From positions 248,001 to 312,000 of the forward strand of contig UCKU01000009.1 in assembly GCA_900473185.1 (NCBI GenBank): 64,000 nt of DNA. The letters run 5' to 3'. The stretch's first letter is position 1. Each line of letters opens with the position of its first letter. Position numbers and translations under genes: made by a program. Origin of the DNA: Hyphomicrobiales bacterium (GTDB lineage: Bacteria > Pseudomonadota > Alphaproteobacteria > Rhizobiales > Rhizobiaceae). Positions 18,528 to 29,169 of this stretch are shown here, piece after piece. The notes under the pieces were generated by a model. It searched no databases. It was not told the origin of the DNA and worked only from the letters and a program-made list of their open reading frames with translations.

Positions 18528-21500
18528 TTGCAATTCCGGCTGAGCAACGGCAACCAGCTGCGGCGTGTTCTGAAGAATACGCGTGTCTCGCTGCTGGTTT
18601 CCGCCCTCGTGGCCGTCGTCGTTGTTGCCGTCGGCTTTGCACTCGACAGTGCAAATACTGCCGCCTATCTGCGCGAGCTGCAAATCCGTACTGAAAACGA
18701 GACGAACCTGATCCGTGCCCGCATGATGGCGCAGATCAATATGGACATTACCGCCGTCCGCGACCTTTCCAACCTGATCTCGCTCAGCACGCAGACGAAC
18801 GAGGTGGAGATGGAGCGGCAGATCAACTGGCTGCTGATCCAGAACCCACAATTCATCCATATTGCGGTCGCGCCCGATTTCATCGTCAAGTCGGTCTATC
18901 CGGCGCAATCCGGTAGAGACAGGATCGGCAAGGATGTACGCGAGCGGCTGATGGAGCGCATGTCGATCAGCCGCAATACCGGCGACCAGTCGGCGCGCTT
19001 CTACGGTCCCTTCAAGACGGCGGATGCAGAAAACGCCTTCGCGATCTTCTTCCCTGTATTCGTCAAGCAGAACGGCCAGCGCCGCATCTGGGGCGCGGTC
19101 GAGGTCGTCATCGACCAGAACATGTTCTACGAGGCGACCGGCCTAAAGCCCGCGCGCAACAGCGAAAACCAGGAGCGCTATCCGCATCTCGACCATCTAT
19201 CGATCGCGGTGCGCGACATCGGCATTCCAAACGAAACGGCCGCGCCCTTCTTCGGCCCTTCCAATATCTACGAGAAGGATCCGCTCCGCCGCAAAATCAA
19301 CTTCGCGGGCGGGCGATGGGAACTGGCGGCGGTGCCGAACTCCGGCTGGCATGCGGTTCCCAATAATCAGCGTGAACTGCGATTGATCATCGTCGCCGCA
19401 GGCTGCGTGATCATCATCCCGATCTTCTTCGCCACGTTGCTGCTCGGCGAACGCAACCGCAACATCACGCAGCTTGAGGCTCGCGAAGCCAAACTTCTGG
19501 AACTATCGCAGCGCCTCAACCTGGCGCTGGAATCTTCCCGGATCGGCATATGGGAGCTGCAGGAGAACGCCACCAACCTTGCCTGGGATGCACGTGCATC
19601 CACCCTTCACGGCCTCAAAGCGATCGAAGGCAGCCGGCCACTGGAAGTGTGGCTTTCTACGATCATGCCCGAAGACCGCGAAATCGCCGAGGTTCATTTC
19701 TTCGGTTGCAGCATCGCTGGAGAAGCCTGCACCGCACAATACAGGGTGATGCGGGAAGATGGCCGCATCCGCCATCTGCGTTCCATCGGTGCCTTCTATA
19801 CGGATGCCGGCGGCACAGGAAAGACGATCGGCATCGTCTGGGACGTAACGGCAGATGCGGAGGTCACCAACACGCTTCGCCTCGCCAAGGAAACGAGCGA
19901 GCTCAAGAATGCCGAGCTGGAACTCGCGCTGGAGGAACTATCAAGTCGCGAGGCGGAGCTTTCCGAACTCTCGGGCAAGCTCGATCTTGCCCTCGATTCC
20001 TATCAATGCGGCATCTGGGAGGCAATTCTCGGCAAGAGCGGCTCGATCTGGGACGAGCGCATGCACGAGCTATACGGATTGAAACAGAGCAATGCCTTCG
20101 TGACCGAAGACGCCTGGCTCTCCTGCATCCACCCCGATGACCGCGGGCTGGCGCTCGAAAGCGCCCGGCATTTCAAGCAGCTCGGAGACACGCATACGCT
20201 CGTCTGCCGCGTGCCGGACGAAAATGGCGGCGTTCGCTACGTGCGTTCCGTCGGCAAGGTGCACCGCACGCCGACCGGCGAGATGAAGATCATCGGCATC
20301 GCCTTCGATTCGACCGAGGATGCATTGATGACGCTGCGCCTCAAGGCCGCGAAGGATGAGGCGATCACCAAGAACATCGAGCTGGAGCTCGCCAAGAACA
20401 GGATCGAGCACAATTCCCTGCACGACCCGCTGACCTCGCTCGCCAACCGTCGCAAGCTCGATATGGCGCTGGAAAACCTGACGGATGCCGGCCGCAGCGA
20501 GCGGCAGAAATTCGCGATCCTGCATATCGACCTCGACCGCTTCAAGGAAATCAACGACACGCTGGGGCATGCAGCCGGCGACGCGATGCTGGTGCATGCT
20601 TCACGCGTGCTTTCCAGAGATCTGCGTGACAGCGATGTCGTTGCGCGGATCGGCGGCGACGAGTTCGTCATCCTCTCCTTCGACGTGGGCGACAAGGAGA
20701 TGGCGGAGCTTGCAGGCCGTGTCATAGATGAAATGCGCCAGCCGATCGATTTCCAGGGCTTTCCCTGCCGTTGCGGCGTGTCGATCGGTATTGCGCTGGC
20801 AAACGGCATTCATGTCGACGCCCGCAAGGTGCTGATCAATGCCGACATCGCGCTCTATCGCGCCAAGAGCCTCGGCCGCAACCGCTTCGAATTCTTCAAC
20901 CACAATCTGCAGGCCGACATCATCAACAACAAACGCACTGCTGACGAGATCCTTGCCGGTATCGACAATGGCGAGTTCACGGCCTGGTATCAGCCGCAGT
21001 TCTGCGCCCGTACAATGAAGCTGACAGGTGTGGAAGCGTTGGTGCGCTGGCGGCATCCGTCCAAGGGCCTGCTGACGCCGGACAAGTTCCTGCGCATCGC
21101 CGACGAGATCAATGTCGTGCAGACGCTCGACCGCATCGTCCTGGAAACCGCGCTGCGCGACAAGATGCGCTGGGCGGCACAGGGCATCTTTATACCTAAG
21201 ATCTCCGTCAACGTTTCGGCGCGGCGTCTGCATGATGGCAGCCTTCTGGAATCGCTCGGTGGCCTGCAGATCCGCCCCGGCGAAATTTCCTTCGAGTTGG
21301 TGGAATCCATCTTTCTCGACGAAAGCGAGGACGTGGTTTCGCAGAATCTCGAACGGATCAAGGCGCTCGGCATCGATATCGAGATCGACGATTTCGGTAC
21401 GGGCCACACCTCGATCGTCTCGCTGCTGAAGCTCAAGCCGAAGCGGCTGAAGATCGACCGGCAGCTCGTCCAGCCGATCGTCGCCTCCTCGCAGGAGCGC

Positions 21501-21701
21501 GCGCTCGTCAGCTCCATCATTGAGATCGCCCGCTCGCTCGGTGTAGAAACCGTGGCCGAGGGTGTCGAGACGCTGGCACATGCCGAACTGCTGCGCGATC
21601 TCGGCTGCGATCTCCTGCAGGGTTACGCCTTCGCACGTCCCCTCTCCTTCGACGACTTCGCCATCGAGGCGCGCGGCACAGCCTGGCTGCTGGCATCCTA
21701 G
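18528..21701 (+). CDS. CHASE-PAS-PAS-GGDEF-EAL c-di-GMP signalling protein
   Basis: About 1057 residues. A membrane helix near 18-38 and another near 285-306 bracket a periplasmic CHASE-type sensor. Two PAS-like domains follow (each beginning with an LNLALESSRIGIWE- or LDLALDSYQCGIWE-like helix), then a GGDEF domain (about 625-790) with the intact signature RIGGDEFV and the inhibitory site RDSD five residues before it, and an EAL domain (about 800-1045) with GVEALVRWRHP, DDFGTGHTS and AEGVET. Both cyclase and phosphodiesterase sites look intact, so activity may switch with the signal. TTG 18528 is preferred because AGGGG stands 8 bases upstream; GTG 18519 is an alternative. Confidence 0.9.
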   Translation: MQFRLSNGNQLRRVLKNTRVSLLVSALVAVVVVAVGFALDSANTAAYLRELQIRTENETNLIRARMMAQINMDITAVRDLSNLISLSTQTNEVEMERQINWLLIQNPQFIHIAVAPDFIVKSVYPAQSGRDRIGKDVRERLMERMSISRNTGDQSARFYGPFKTADAENAFAIFFPVFVKQNGQRRIWGAVEVVIDQNMFYEATGLKPARNSENQERYPHLDHLSIAVRDIGIPNETAAPFFGPSNIYEKDPLRRKINFAGGRWELAAVPNSGWHAVPNNQRELRLIIVAAGCVIIIPIFFATLLLGERNRNITQLEAREAKLLELSQRLNLALESSRIGIWELQENATNLAWDARASTLHGLKAIEGSRPLEVWLSTIMPEDREIAEVHFFGCSIAGEACTAQYRVMREDGRIRHLRSIGAFYTDAGGTGKTIGIVWDVTADAEVTNTLRLAKETSELKNAELELALEELSSREAELSELSGKLDLALDSYQCGIWEAILGKSGSIWDERMHELYGLKQSNAFVTEDAWLSCIHPDDRGLALESARHFKQLGDTHTLVCRVPDENGGVRYVRSVGKVHRTPTGEMKIIGIAFDSTEDALMTLRLKAAKDEAITKNIELELAKNRIEHNSLHDPLTSLANRRKLDMALENLTDAGRSERQKFAILHIDLDRFKEINDTLGHAAGDAMLVHASRVLSRDLRDSDVVARIGGDEFVILSFDVGDKEMAELAGRVIDEMRQPIDFQGFPCRCGVSIGIALANGIHVDARKVLINADIALYRAKSLGRNRFEFFNHNLQADIINNKRTADEILAGIDNGEFTAWYQPQFCARTMKLTGVEALVRWRHPSKGLLTPDKFLRIADEINVVQTLDRIVLETALRDKMRWAAQGIFIPKISVNVSARRLHDGSLLESLGGLQIRPGEISFELVESIFLDESEDVVSQNLERIKALGIDIEIDDFGTGHTSIVSLLKLKPKRLKIDRQLVQPIVASSQERALVSSIIEIARSLGVETVAEGVETLAHAELLRDLGCDLLQGYAFARPLSFDDFAIEARGTAWLLAS

Positions 21702-21876
21702 CGCTGAAGCCGAGGCTGCTATCGGTCGCAAATACGGGAAATACCATTTCCCTGATCGCACCATCAGGCGCAAAGAAAGGCTTTTGCCTGAACGGTTTTT
21801 TGGCCTATGAGTGTCGCGCCTTTTTAAGTAATGGCGCGGCCAGTGACGACTGGTTCCGCGCATCCGGCGGGAACAC

Positions 21877-22974
21877 ATGTCGCACAATACATTCGGTCAT
21901 CTCTTCCGTGTAACTACCTGGGGCGAAAGCCACGGGCCGGCGCTCGGCGCCGTTGTCGACGGCTGCCCTCCGGGGCTGCGCTTCAAGCTCGAGGACCTGC
22001 AGGTCTGGCTCGACAAGCGCAAGCCCGGCCAGAGCCGTTTCGTCACCCAGCGGCGTGAAGACGACCTGGTGAAAGTTCTCTCGGGCGTGATGATGGACGC
22101 CGACGGCGAGACGATGATTTCGACCGGCACGCCGATTTCCATGCTGATCGAGAATACCGACCAGCGTTCCAAGGACTATGGCGAGATCGCCCGGCAATAT
22201 CGCCCCGGTCATGCTGACTATACCTATGATACGAAATACGGCATCCGCGACTATCGCGGCGGCGGCCGTTCGTCTGCCCGCGAGACTGCAGCGCGCGTTG
22301 CGGCCGGCGGCATTGCCCGGCTCGTCGTGCCCGGTGTCACCATCCGCGGCGCACTGGTGCAGATCGGCAAGCACAAGATCAACCGCGCCAACTGGGACTG
22401 GGATCAGGTCGGCCAGAACCCGTTCTTCTCCCCCGATGCCGAGATCGTGCCCGTCTGGGAAGAGTATCTCGACGGTATCCGCAAGGCCGGTTCCTCCATC
22501 GGCGCCGTCATCGAGGTGATCGCCGACGGCGTCCCGGCAGGCCTCGGTGCACCGATCTACGGCAAGCTCGACCAGGATATCGCTTCGCTGCTTATGTCGA
22601 TCAATGCCGTCAAAGGCGTCGAGATCGGCAACGGTTTTGCCGCCGCAGAGACGAGCGGCGAAGACAATGCTGACGAGATGCGCATGGGCAATGACGGCCA
22701 GCCGATCTTCCTGTCCAACAATGCCGGTGGTATCCTGGGCGGCATTTCGACTGGCCAGCCGGTCGTCGCCCGCTTCGCTGTCAAGCCGACCTCTTCCATT
22801 CTCACCGAACGGCAGTCGATCGATGCCGACGGCAAGAATGTCGATATCCGCACCAAGGGCCGTCATGACCCCTGCGTCGGCATCCGCGCCGTGCCGATCG
22901 GCGAGGCGATGGTCGCCTGCGCCATTGCCGATCATTATCTTCGCGACCGCGGCCAGACCGGCCGGCTGAAATAG
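21877..22974 (+). CDS. aroC: Chorismate synthase
   Basis: 365 residues. AroC makes chorismate from EPSP using reduced FMN, the last step of the shikimate pathway. Signatures are clear: [18 protein letters not shown] near the start, [30 protein letters not shown] in the middle, and [17 protein letters not shown] near the end. The ATG at 21877 ([20 protein letters not shown]) is the normal family start. ribB follows after 10 bases, so the two are almost certainly one transcript. Confidence 0.97.
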   Translation: MSHNTFGHLFRVTTWGESHGPALGAVVDGCPPGLRFKLEDLQVWLDKRKPGQSRFVTQRREDDLVKVLSGVMMDADGETMISTGTPISMLIENTDQRSKDYGEIARQYRPGHADYTYDTKYGIRDYRGGGRSSARETAARVAAGGIARLVVPGVTIRGALVQIGKHKINRANWDWDQVGQNPFFSPDAEIVPVWEEYLDGIRKAGSSIGAVIEVIADGVPAGLGAPIYGKLDQDIASLLMSINAVKGVEIGNGFAAAETSGEDNADEMRMGNDGQPIFLSNNAGGILGGISTGQPVVARFAVKPTSSILTERQSIDADGKNVDIRTKGRHDPCVGIRAVPIGEAMVACAIADHYLRDRGQTGRLK

Positions 22975-22984
22975 GAATTGCCCC

Positions 22985-24088
22985 ATGCCTTATGATCAGA
23001 AGCGCGTTGTTGATGCCATCAGGGCTTTCGAAGCCGGCGAGATCGTCGTCGTCATGGATGACAATGATCGTGAAAACGAGGGTGACCTGATCGTCGCCGC
23101 CGTGCATGCGACGCCCGAAAAGATGGCCTTCATCGTGCGCCACACCTCAGGCATCGTCTGCGCGCCGATGCCGAAGGAGGAGGCCAAGCGGCTGAACCTC
23201 AACGCCATGGTGGCGGAAAACGATTCCGCCCACACGACCGCCTTTACCGTTTCCGTCGACTTCAAGCACGGCACAACGACGGGCATTTCCGCCGACGACC
23301 GCACGCTCACGGTGCGCAATCTCGCAAATCCGAATGTGGGTGCATCAGATTTCGTCCGGCCGGGCCACATCTTCCCGCTGGTCTCCCGCGAAGGCGGTGT
23401 CCTGATGCGTTCCGGCCATACGGAAGCGGCCGTCGATCTCTGCAAGCTTGCCGGCCTGCCGCTGATCGGCGTCATCTCCGAACTCGTCAATGACGATGGC
23501 ACGGTGACGCGCGGCCCGCAGGTCGTGGATTTCGCCGAACAGCACGGACTGAAGCTTCTGTCGGTTGCCGACCTCATCGCCTATCGCCAACGCAAGGAAA
23601 CGCTGATCGAGCTCGGCTCGAGCTTCGATATCGAGACGCCGTTCGGCAAGGCCAAGGCGCATACCTATTCGCTGCCGTGGGATCCGATGCAGCATCTCGC
23701 CGTCGTCTTCGGCGATATCAGGGACGGTGTCGATATTCCGGTGCGCCTGCACCCGGAAAACGTAGCCGACGATCTCTTCGGCAAGCGCAAGCCAGTCGAT
23801 TTCTATATGCAGAAAATCGCCGAAGAGGGACGCGGCATCATCGTCTACCTGCGTGAAGGCTCTGTCGGCGTCGGCCACTACGACAATGGCCGCAAGGCGC
23901 GCAATCAAGGTCGCGAGGCGCATGCGGAAGCACAGACACGCGACAGCGAATGGCTGGAAATCGGCCTCGGTGCGCAGATCCTCAAGGATCTCGGCATCAG
24001 CTCAATCAAGCTTTTGACCAGCCGCGAACGCCACTATGTCGGCCTGGAAGGCTTCGGGATCAAGATTTCGACGACGGAGATCTGCTGA
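22985..24088 (+). CDS. ribB: 3,4-dihydroxy-2-butanone-4-phosphate synthase with degenerate GTP cyclohydrolase II-like domain
   Basis: 367 residues. The N-terminal 200 residues are DHBP synthase, which turns ribulose 5-phosphate into the four-carbon riboflavin precursor: DDNDRENEGDL and RSGHTEAAVDLCKLAG hold its metal- and substrate-binding residues. The C-terminal part (about 205-367) has the GTP cyclohydrolase II fold (TPFGKAKAHTY, LGAQILKDLGISSIKLLT) but lacks the zinc-binding cysteines: where the family has C-x10-CxC, this protein reads LHPENVADDLFGKRKPVDF. It should therefore be called RibB, not a full RibBA. It follows aroC by 10 bases. No FMN riboswitch lies in that gap. Confidence 0.93.
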   Translation: MPYDQKRVVDAIRAFEAGEIVVVMDDNDRENEGDLIVAAVHATPEKMAFIVRHTSGIVCAPMPKEEAKRLNLNAMVAENDSAHTTAFTVSVDFKHGTTTGISADDRTLTVRNLANPNVGASDFVRPGHIFPLVSREGGVLMRSGHTEAAVDLCKLAGLPLIGVISELVNDDGTVTRGPQVVDFAEQHGLKLLSVADLIAYRQRKETLIELGSSFDIETPFGKAKAHTYSLPWDPMQHLAVVFGDIRDGVDIPVRLHPENVADDLFGKRKPVDFYMQKIAEEGRGIIVYLREGSVGVGHYDNGRKARNQGREAHAEAQTRDSEWLEIGLGAQILKDLGISSIKLLTSRERHYVGLEGFGIKISTTEIC

Positions 24089-24097
24089 CTAGCTATC

Positions 24098-24119
24098 CCT
24101 TCTCCCCTCGAGGAGAAGG
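24098..24119. terminator. Hairpin between convergent ribB and YcaQ-like genes
   Basis: CCTTCTCC and GGAGAAGG form an 8-bp stem around CCTCGA in the 32-base gap between two convergent stops. There is no T tract, but the position fits a shared bidirectional terminator. Confidence 0.5.
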
Positions 24120-24120
24120 A

Positions 24121-25311
24121 TTAGCCTTTCCAGCCATCCAGATAGACGACGTTCTCCACGCCGGCGAAGCGCGCTAAGCGCTCCAACTCGGCTTCCAGCT
24201 TTTCGAGTCGCCCTGCGGATGCCTTGACGCGTGGCTCCATCCATAGCCGCTTCACATCCAGCGTACCCTTCTTCCGGTCGGCCTTCATGTCGATACGGCC
24301 GATGAGCCTGTCGCCTTCCAGGAGCGGGAAGACATAATAGCCATATTCACGCTTCGGCTCCGGGACGAAAATCTCGATCCGGTAGAAGAAGCCGAAAAGA
24401 CGCTCCGTCCGGTTTCTGTCCCGGATCATCGGATCAAAGGGGCTGAGTACCCGGATTCGTGGTGGCGCTTCCGGATAAGTATCTGTCGTGCCAAGGAAAT
24501 CGGCGAACGCCCAAGAGGCACGCGGTTTGCCGCCAAGCGCCGGTTCGATCATCACTTCGATCAGCTCATCCCTGTTTTCGGCAACCCAGGCCTTGGCTTC
24601 GTCCGGGGACAGCAGATCCCAGAAGGCGGCGACTTCGCCGTGGGTGGCAAAGCCCAGACGGGCAAGCGCGCTTCGACAGGCCCAATCCACGAAATCCTCG
24701 CGGCTGACCTCAGGCTCATGGAATTCGGCAGGAATGACGCGCTCGGCAAGATCATAGATCTTCTGGAAATTGGAGCGGCCGGCGATGGCGAATTTGCCGG
24801 TGCGCCAGAAATATTCGAGCGCCGTCTTGTTCGGGTGCCAGTTCCACCAGCCGCCGGAAACATGGCCATCCGCCTTCATGTCACGCGCCAAGATTGCTCC
24901 GTCCTTGACCACCCGGTCGTAAGTCTCCTCGAAGGAAGCTTCGAAGCCCTCACCACGCCATCTGCGCCAGCGCTCGACGAGCGCCAGTTCCTCGTCGCGG
25001 AATTTGTGCTTCCAGTATTTGAAGAAGGCGCTCGGCAGGATGGAGGCATCATGCGTCCAGTGTTCGAAGAGCACGCCATCCTTTTCCAGAAGCGCGGTCA
25101 GGTGTTCGCGCCGGTATGTCTGGTTGCGGGAAAAGAGGATCTGATGATGGGCGCGTTCCACCGTCTGGATGCTGTCCACCTGCACGAAGCCGAGGTCATG
25201 AATGAGGTCCAGCAGGCCGGTCTTGGTCAATGCACGATTCGGAGGCGCGCTCAGCCCCTGCTTGGCGAGAAAGACACGGCGGGCATCGGAATTGGAGAGC
25301 AGATTCGTCAT
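24121..25311 (-). CDS. Winged-helix DNA glycosylase, YcaQ/AlkZ family
   Basis: 396 residues. The N-terminal region reads ALTKTGLLDLIHDLGFVQVDSIQTVERAHHQILFSR, with the QVD motif of the YcaQ branch of the HTH_42 superfamily; these enzymes remove alkylated bases and unhook interstrand crosslinks. LFEHWTHDASILP and the C-terminal LSPFDPMIRDRNRTERLFGFFYRIEIFVPEPKREYGYYVFPLLEGDRLIGRIDMKADRK are further family blocks. Function is inferred from family; older annotations say only winged-helix protein. It converges with ribB and diverges from bioM. Confidence 0.82.
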   Translation of the reverse strand: MTNLLSNSDARRVFLAKQGLSAPPNRALTKTGLLDLIHDLGFVQVDSIQTVERAHHQILFSRNQTYRREHLTALLEKDGVLFEHWTHDASILPSAFFKYWKHKFRDEELALVERWRRWRGEGFEASFEETYDRVVKDGAILARDMKADGHVSGGWWNWHPNKTALEYFWRTGKFAIAGRSNFQKIYDLAERVIPAEFHEPEVSREDFVDWACRSALARLGFATHGEVAAFWDLLSPDEAKAWVAENRDELIEVMIEPALGGKPRASWAFADFLGTTDTYPEAPPRIRVLSPFDPMIRDRNRTERLFGFFYRIEIFVPEPKREYGYYVFPLLEGDRLIGRIDMKADRKKGTLDVKRLWMEPRVKASAGRLEKLEAELERLARFAGVENVVYLDGWKG

Positions 25312-25436
25312 GCCGCCATCATAGCGCGGAAAATCTTCCTAGCTACCCGATACCATATTCGAGCCGATTTGATTTTGATCCTTTATCGTGTCGTCACCGC
25401 CTTATAGAAGCAGGAATTCAAACAAGGGGACCATAG

Positions 25437-26111
25437 TTGGATATTCGTTTTGAGAGCGCGGGCGCCAGTTTCGGAGCAAGGGTCGCGGTCGAGCCGCTGA
25501 CACTGTCTCTCACCGAAAATCGTCTCGGCGTCATCGGGCTAAACGGCTCGGGCAAGACGACCTTTGCGCGGATGATCAACGGGCTCATGAAACCCACCAC
25601 CGGCAAGGTCCTGGTCAACGGGCGCGACACACTTGAGGAGAAGACGGCGCTCGCCGATGTCGGCTTCATCTTCCAGTCGCCGCAGAACCAGATCATCCTG
25701 CCGATCGTCAAAGACGACATCGCTTTCGGACTGAAGGGCCGCGGTTTTAGCAAGGCTGAGATCGATCGAAAGGTCGAGCTGGTGCTGGCACGCTTCAACG
25801 CCGAGGAACTTGCCACCCGCCGTGCGCATGAGCTTTCGGGCGGCGAGCTGCAGATTGCGGCTCTCTGCTCGGTGCTGGCAACCGGTCCCAATATCCTGAT
25901 CCTCGACGAGCCGACCAATCAGCTTGATCTGCGCAACCGCGTGCTGGTGCAGAAGACCATCGATGGGCTCGAGGAAAATGTCGTCGTCATCACCCATGAT
26001 CTCGAGCTGATATCGGGTTTCGAGCGGGTGCTCCTGTTCCATGAGGGCAGGCTTGAGGCCGATGCGCCGGCAGGAGATGCGATCGCCCGTTACAGGGAGC
26101 TCGCCGTCTGA
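25437..26111 (+). CDS. bioM: Biotin ECF transporter ATPase BioM
   Basis: 224 residues starting at TTG 25437, with AAGGGGA seven bases upstream. It is the ATP-binding subunit of the biotin uptake system: Walker A GLNGSGKTTF, Q-loop in FIFQSPQNQ, signature LSGGELQ and Walker B ILILDEPTNQLD are all intact. The order BioM-BioN-BioY matches the rhizobial biotin transporter, where a single type of ATPase serves the complex, unlike the two ATPases of Firmicutes ECF systems. It overlaps bioN by one base (TGATG). Confidence 0.93.
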   Translation: MDIRFESAGASFGARVAVEPLTLSLTENRLGVIGLNGSGKTTFARMINGLMKPTTGKVLVNGRDTLEEKTALADVGFIFQSPQNQIILPIVKDDIAFGLKGRGFSKAEIDRKVELVLARFNAEELATRRAHELSGGELQIAALCSVLATGPNILILDEPTNQLDLRNRVLVQKTIDGLEENVVVITHDLELISGFERVLLFHEGRLEADAPAGDAIARYRELAV

Positions 26112-26719
26112 TGCAGTCGCTTTACGTCGAAGGCAACAGCGCCCTGCACCGGCTTTCGCCCCGGGCAAAGATCTTTTCCCTTTTCCTGCTCGGCGTCGTG
26201 CTCTTCATCGGCGATAATCTTCCTCTGCTTGCCATCGTCACGCTGCTGACGGCGCTTGTTTATCGCAGCATCGGCTTGTCGCTGAAGGAATCGGCCGTCC
26301 GGTTGCGGCCGATCTTGCTGACGATCGTGATCGTGGCGTTCTTCACACTCATCGTCAGTCCGTGGCACGTGGCGCTTGCGACGCTATTCCGGCTGACGGC
26401 ACTGATGATGTTTGCTGCCGCAGTGACCGCGACGACGACGATCACGCAATTCATGGATGAGATAACGGCGCTTGCACGGCCGCTGGAACGGACCGGCTGG
26501 GTGAAGGCCGACGACATTGGGCTGGCGGTCGGTCTCGTGCTGCGCTTCGTGCCCGAAATCATCGCCCGCTACCATGCGATCAGCGAAGCGCATGCGGCGC
26601 GCGGACTGAAGGTACGACCAGTGACGGTCCTTACCCCGCTCATCATTTTAACGCTCAGGGATGCGGATAACATTGCCGCGGCGATTGACGCGCGCGGCAT
26701 TCGGCGGCATGTCAGTTAA
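26111..26719 (+). CDS. bioN: Biotin ECF transporter transmembrane subunit BioN
   Basis: 202 residues. BioN is the T component that couples the ATPase to the substrate-binding subunit. Several membrane helices are visible (FSLFLLGVVLFIG, LLAIVTLLTALVY, ILLTIVIVAFFTLIV). The two Ala-Arg-Gly signatures that contact the ATPase are present in EAHAARGLK and IDARGIRRH. It overlaps bioM by one base and is followed after 23 bases by bioY. Confidence 0.93.
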   Translation: MQSLYVEGNSALHRLSPRAKIFSLFLLGVVLFIGDNLPLLAIVTLLTALVYRSIGLSLKESAVRLRPILLTIVIVAFFTLIVSPWHVALATLFRLTALMMFAAAVTATTTITQFMDEITALARPLERTGWVKADDIGLAVGLVLRFVPEIIARYHAISEAHAARGLKVRPVTVLTPLIILTLRDADNIAAAIDARGIRRHVS

Positions 26720-26742
26720 CGATTTATGAATTGGAGATCACG

Positions 26743-27306
26743 ATGAGCACGCGCGACCTCGTTCTTGCCGCTCTTTTTGCCGCTGTTATCGTGGCTCTCG
26801 GCCTGCTGCCGCCTATCTATCTCGGCTTCATCCCAGTGCCGATCACCGCGCAATCACTCGGCGTGATGATGGCAGGCGTCGTGCTTGGCGCAAGACGCGC
26901 CACGATTGCCGTGCTGATCGTGCTGGTGCTCGTAGCGATCGGCCTGCCGGTGCTTTCGGGTGGCCGCGGCGGGTTTGCCGCTTTCGTGGCTCCGACGTCA
27001 GGCTTCCTGTTCGGTTGGGTTTTTGCCGCTTTTGTTACGGGCTTCCTCAGTGAACGGCTCGTGCACGGCGATCAGTCCGGCCTCGTCCAGACAGTAAGCT
27101 TTTTCCTTGCTGCCATGATCGGCGGCATCGTCGTGCTTTACGCCTTCGGGATCGCCTATCTGGCCCTTGCAGCCAATATCGGCCTGAAGCAGGCCTTTGT
27201 GGGCAGCATGGCATTCATCCCAGGTGATGTCATAAAGGCCCTCGTCGCAGCGCTCGTCGGCCGGGCCGTCATGGCCGGCTATCCACTCTTGCGGATTCGC
27301 GCTTAA
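26743..27306 (+). CDS. bioY: Biotin transporter substrate-binding subunit BioY
   Basis: 187 residues. BioY is the membrane S component that binds biotin; it can act alone or with BioMN. The typical N-terminus LAALFAAVIVALGLLPPIYLGFIPVPITAQSLGVMMAGVVLGARR and GGRGGFAAFVAPTSGFLFGW mark the family. I chose ATG 26743 (MSTRDLVL) since GGAG lies about 8 bases upstream. Its stop overlaps the stop of the convergent thioesterase gene by 3-4 bases. Confidence 0.93.
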   Translation: MSTRDLVLAALFAAVIVALGLLPPIYLGFIPVPITAQSLGVMMAGVVLGARRATIAVLIVLVLVAIGLPVLSGGRGGFAAFVAPTSGFLFGWVFAAFVTGFLSERLVHGDQSGLVQTVSFFLAAMIGGIVVLYAFGIAYLALAANIGLKQAFVGSMAFIPGDVIKALVAALVGRAVMAGYPLLRIRA

Positions 27307-27704
27307 TCCAGGAAGCCATAGAGCCAGTCGCGCGTCTCTTCTGGAAGCGCGACTGGTGAGCCGTCGTCGCGGCTGCGCGCCTGCCAGGTGATTTCGACCT
27401 CGGCGGCACGCTCGTCATCAATCTCGGCGGCGATGAGAAAGCCGATGGAGCGCACGCCGATCTTGTCGACGCCGGCGGTGAAGGTCACCGCTTCGTGATA
27501 GTGCAATGGCCGGTGAAGGATGCAGGACACCTTGGCGGGAGTATAGACAGGCTCTTCGTCCACGCCGGGTCTCAATGACCAGAAACCGGCAAGTACGGAT
27601 TCGGCATAGGAAATATAGGAGGCCAGAAACATCTGGCCGTTCATATCCACATCACGAAACGGTATGCGCAATTCCACCACGTCCGGGCGGTTCGTCTTAC
27701 TCAT
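27303..27704 (-). CDS. Acyl-CoA thioesterase, hotdog fold
   Basis: 133 residues of the 4-hydroxybenzoyl-CoA thioesterase-like family: RIPFRDVDMNGQMFLASYISYAESV carries the helix that follows the catalytic Asp. In place of the usual D-x-x-G-H it has DMNGQM, so the His is replaced by Gln. The acyl substrate is unknown. It is a single gene that converges with bioY, overlapping its stop. Confidence 0.75.
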   Translation of the reverse strand: MSKTNRPDVVELRIPFRDVDMNGQMFLASYISYAESVLAGFWSLRPGVDEEPVYTPAKVSCILHRPLHYHEAVTFTAGVDKIGVRSIGFLIAAEIDDERAAEVEITWQARSRDDGSPVALPEETRDWLYGFLD

Positions 27705-27890
27705 TTACAGATCTGCCTTGCAGGTTATCAGCTCGACCCTAGCATGGGGTCCGTCGAAGTAAACGAAACAATTAAAATAGCGTAAACGGAGGATGCCGTG
27801 CGTTAACCGCGACGACGTGGCTTGTTGAAATCGACGCACAGCGCTCCATCTGCTGTGGATCATGACATTTGCGACCGATAGAGTGCCGGC

Positions 27891-28826
<936 letters not shown>

Positions 28827-28828
28827 GA

Positions 28829-29080
28829 ATGACTGACAGCGCCAAGCCGGAGGTTTCCGGTCTTTCCTTCGAAAAGGCGGTTGCCGAACTCGAAAGCATC
28901 GTTGCGCGGCTGGAACGCGGCGACGTGGCGCTGGATGAATCGATCGAGATCTACGAGCGCGGCGAAGCCCTGAAGAAGCATTGCGAAACGCTGCTTTCGG
29001 CCGCCGAAAACCGTATCGAGAAGATTCGCCTCGACCGCGCCGGCAAGCCGCAGGGCGTCGAGCCGCTCGACGGTGCCTAA
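28829..29080 (+). CDS. xseB: Exodeoxyribonuclease VII small subunit
   Basis: 83 residues. XseB binds XseA to form exonuclease VII, which digests single-stranded DNA. The whole family pattern is here: [44 protein letters not shown], followed by a short acidic tail. The ATG at 28829 follows the previous stop by two bases. In many bacteria xseB is followed by ispA and dxs; here an SDR and a pirin gene intervene and no ispA is present. Confidence 0.95.
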   Translation: MTDSAKPEVSGLSFEKAVAELESIVARLERGDVALDESIEIYERGEALKKHCETLLSAAENRIEKIRLDRAGKPQGVEPLDGA

Positions 29081-29169
29081 AAGCACACTGAAACTCTCCC
29101 CCAAGGCGCTTGGCGACCAGCTTCCGACCGATCTATGATCCCCTCTCAAGACAAGAAGGGGACTGACTG

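Noticed and set aside
20601..21887. A 428-codon open frame opposite the GGDEF-EAL gene
   Set aside because: The forward frame holds intact GGDEF and EAL motifs; the reverse frame has none.
22975..22984. FMN riboswitch upstream of ribB
   Set aside because: Only 10 bases separate aroC and ribB; there is no room for the element.
25382..25410. A possible BioR box (TTATAGAAG) upstream of bioM
   Set aside because: It matches only half of the palindromic TTAT-TATAA type consensus known for BioR; the second half is missing, so I do not list it as a feature.
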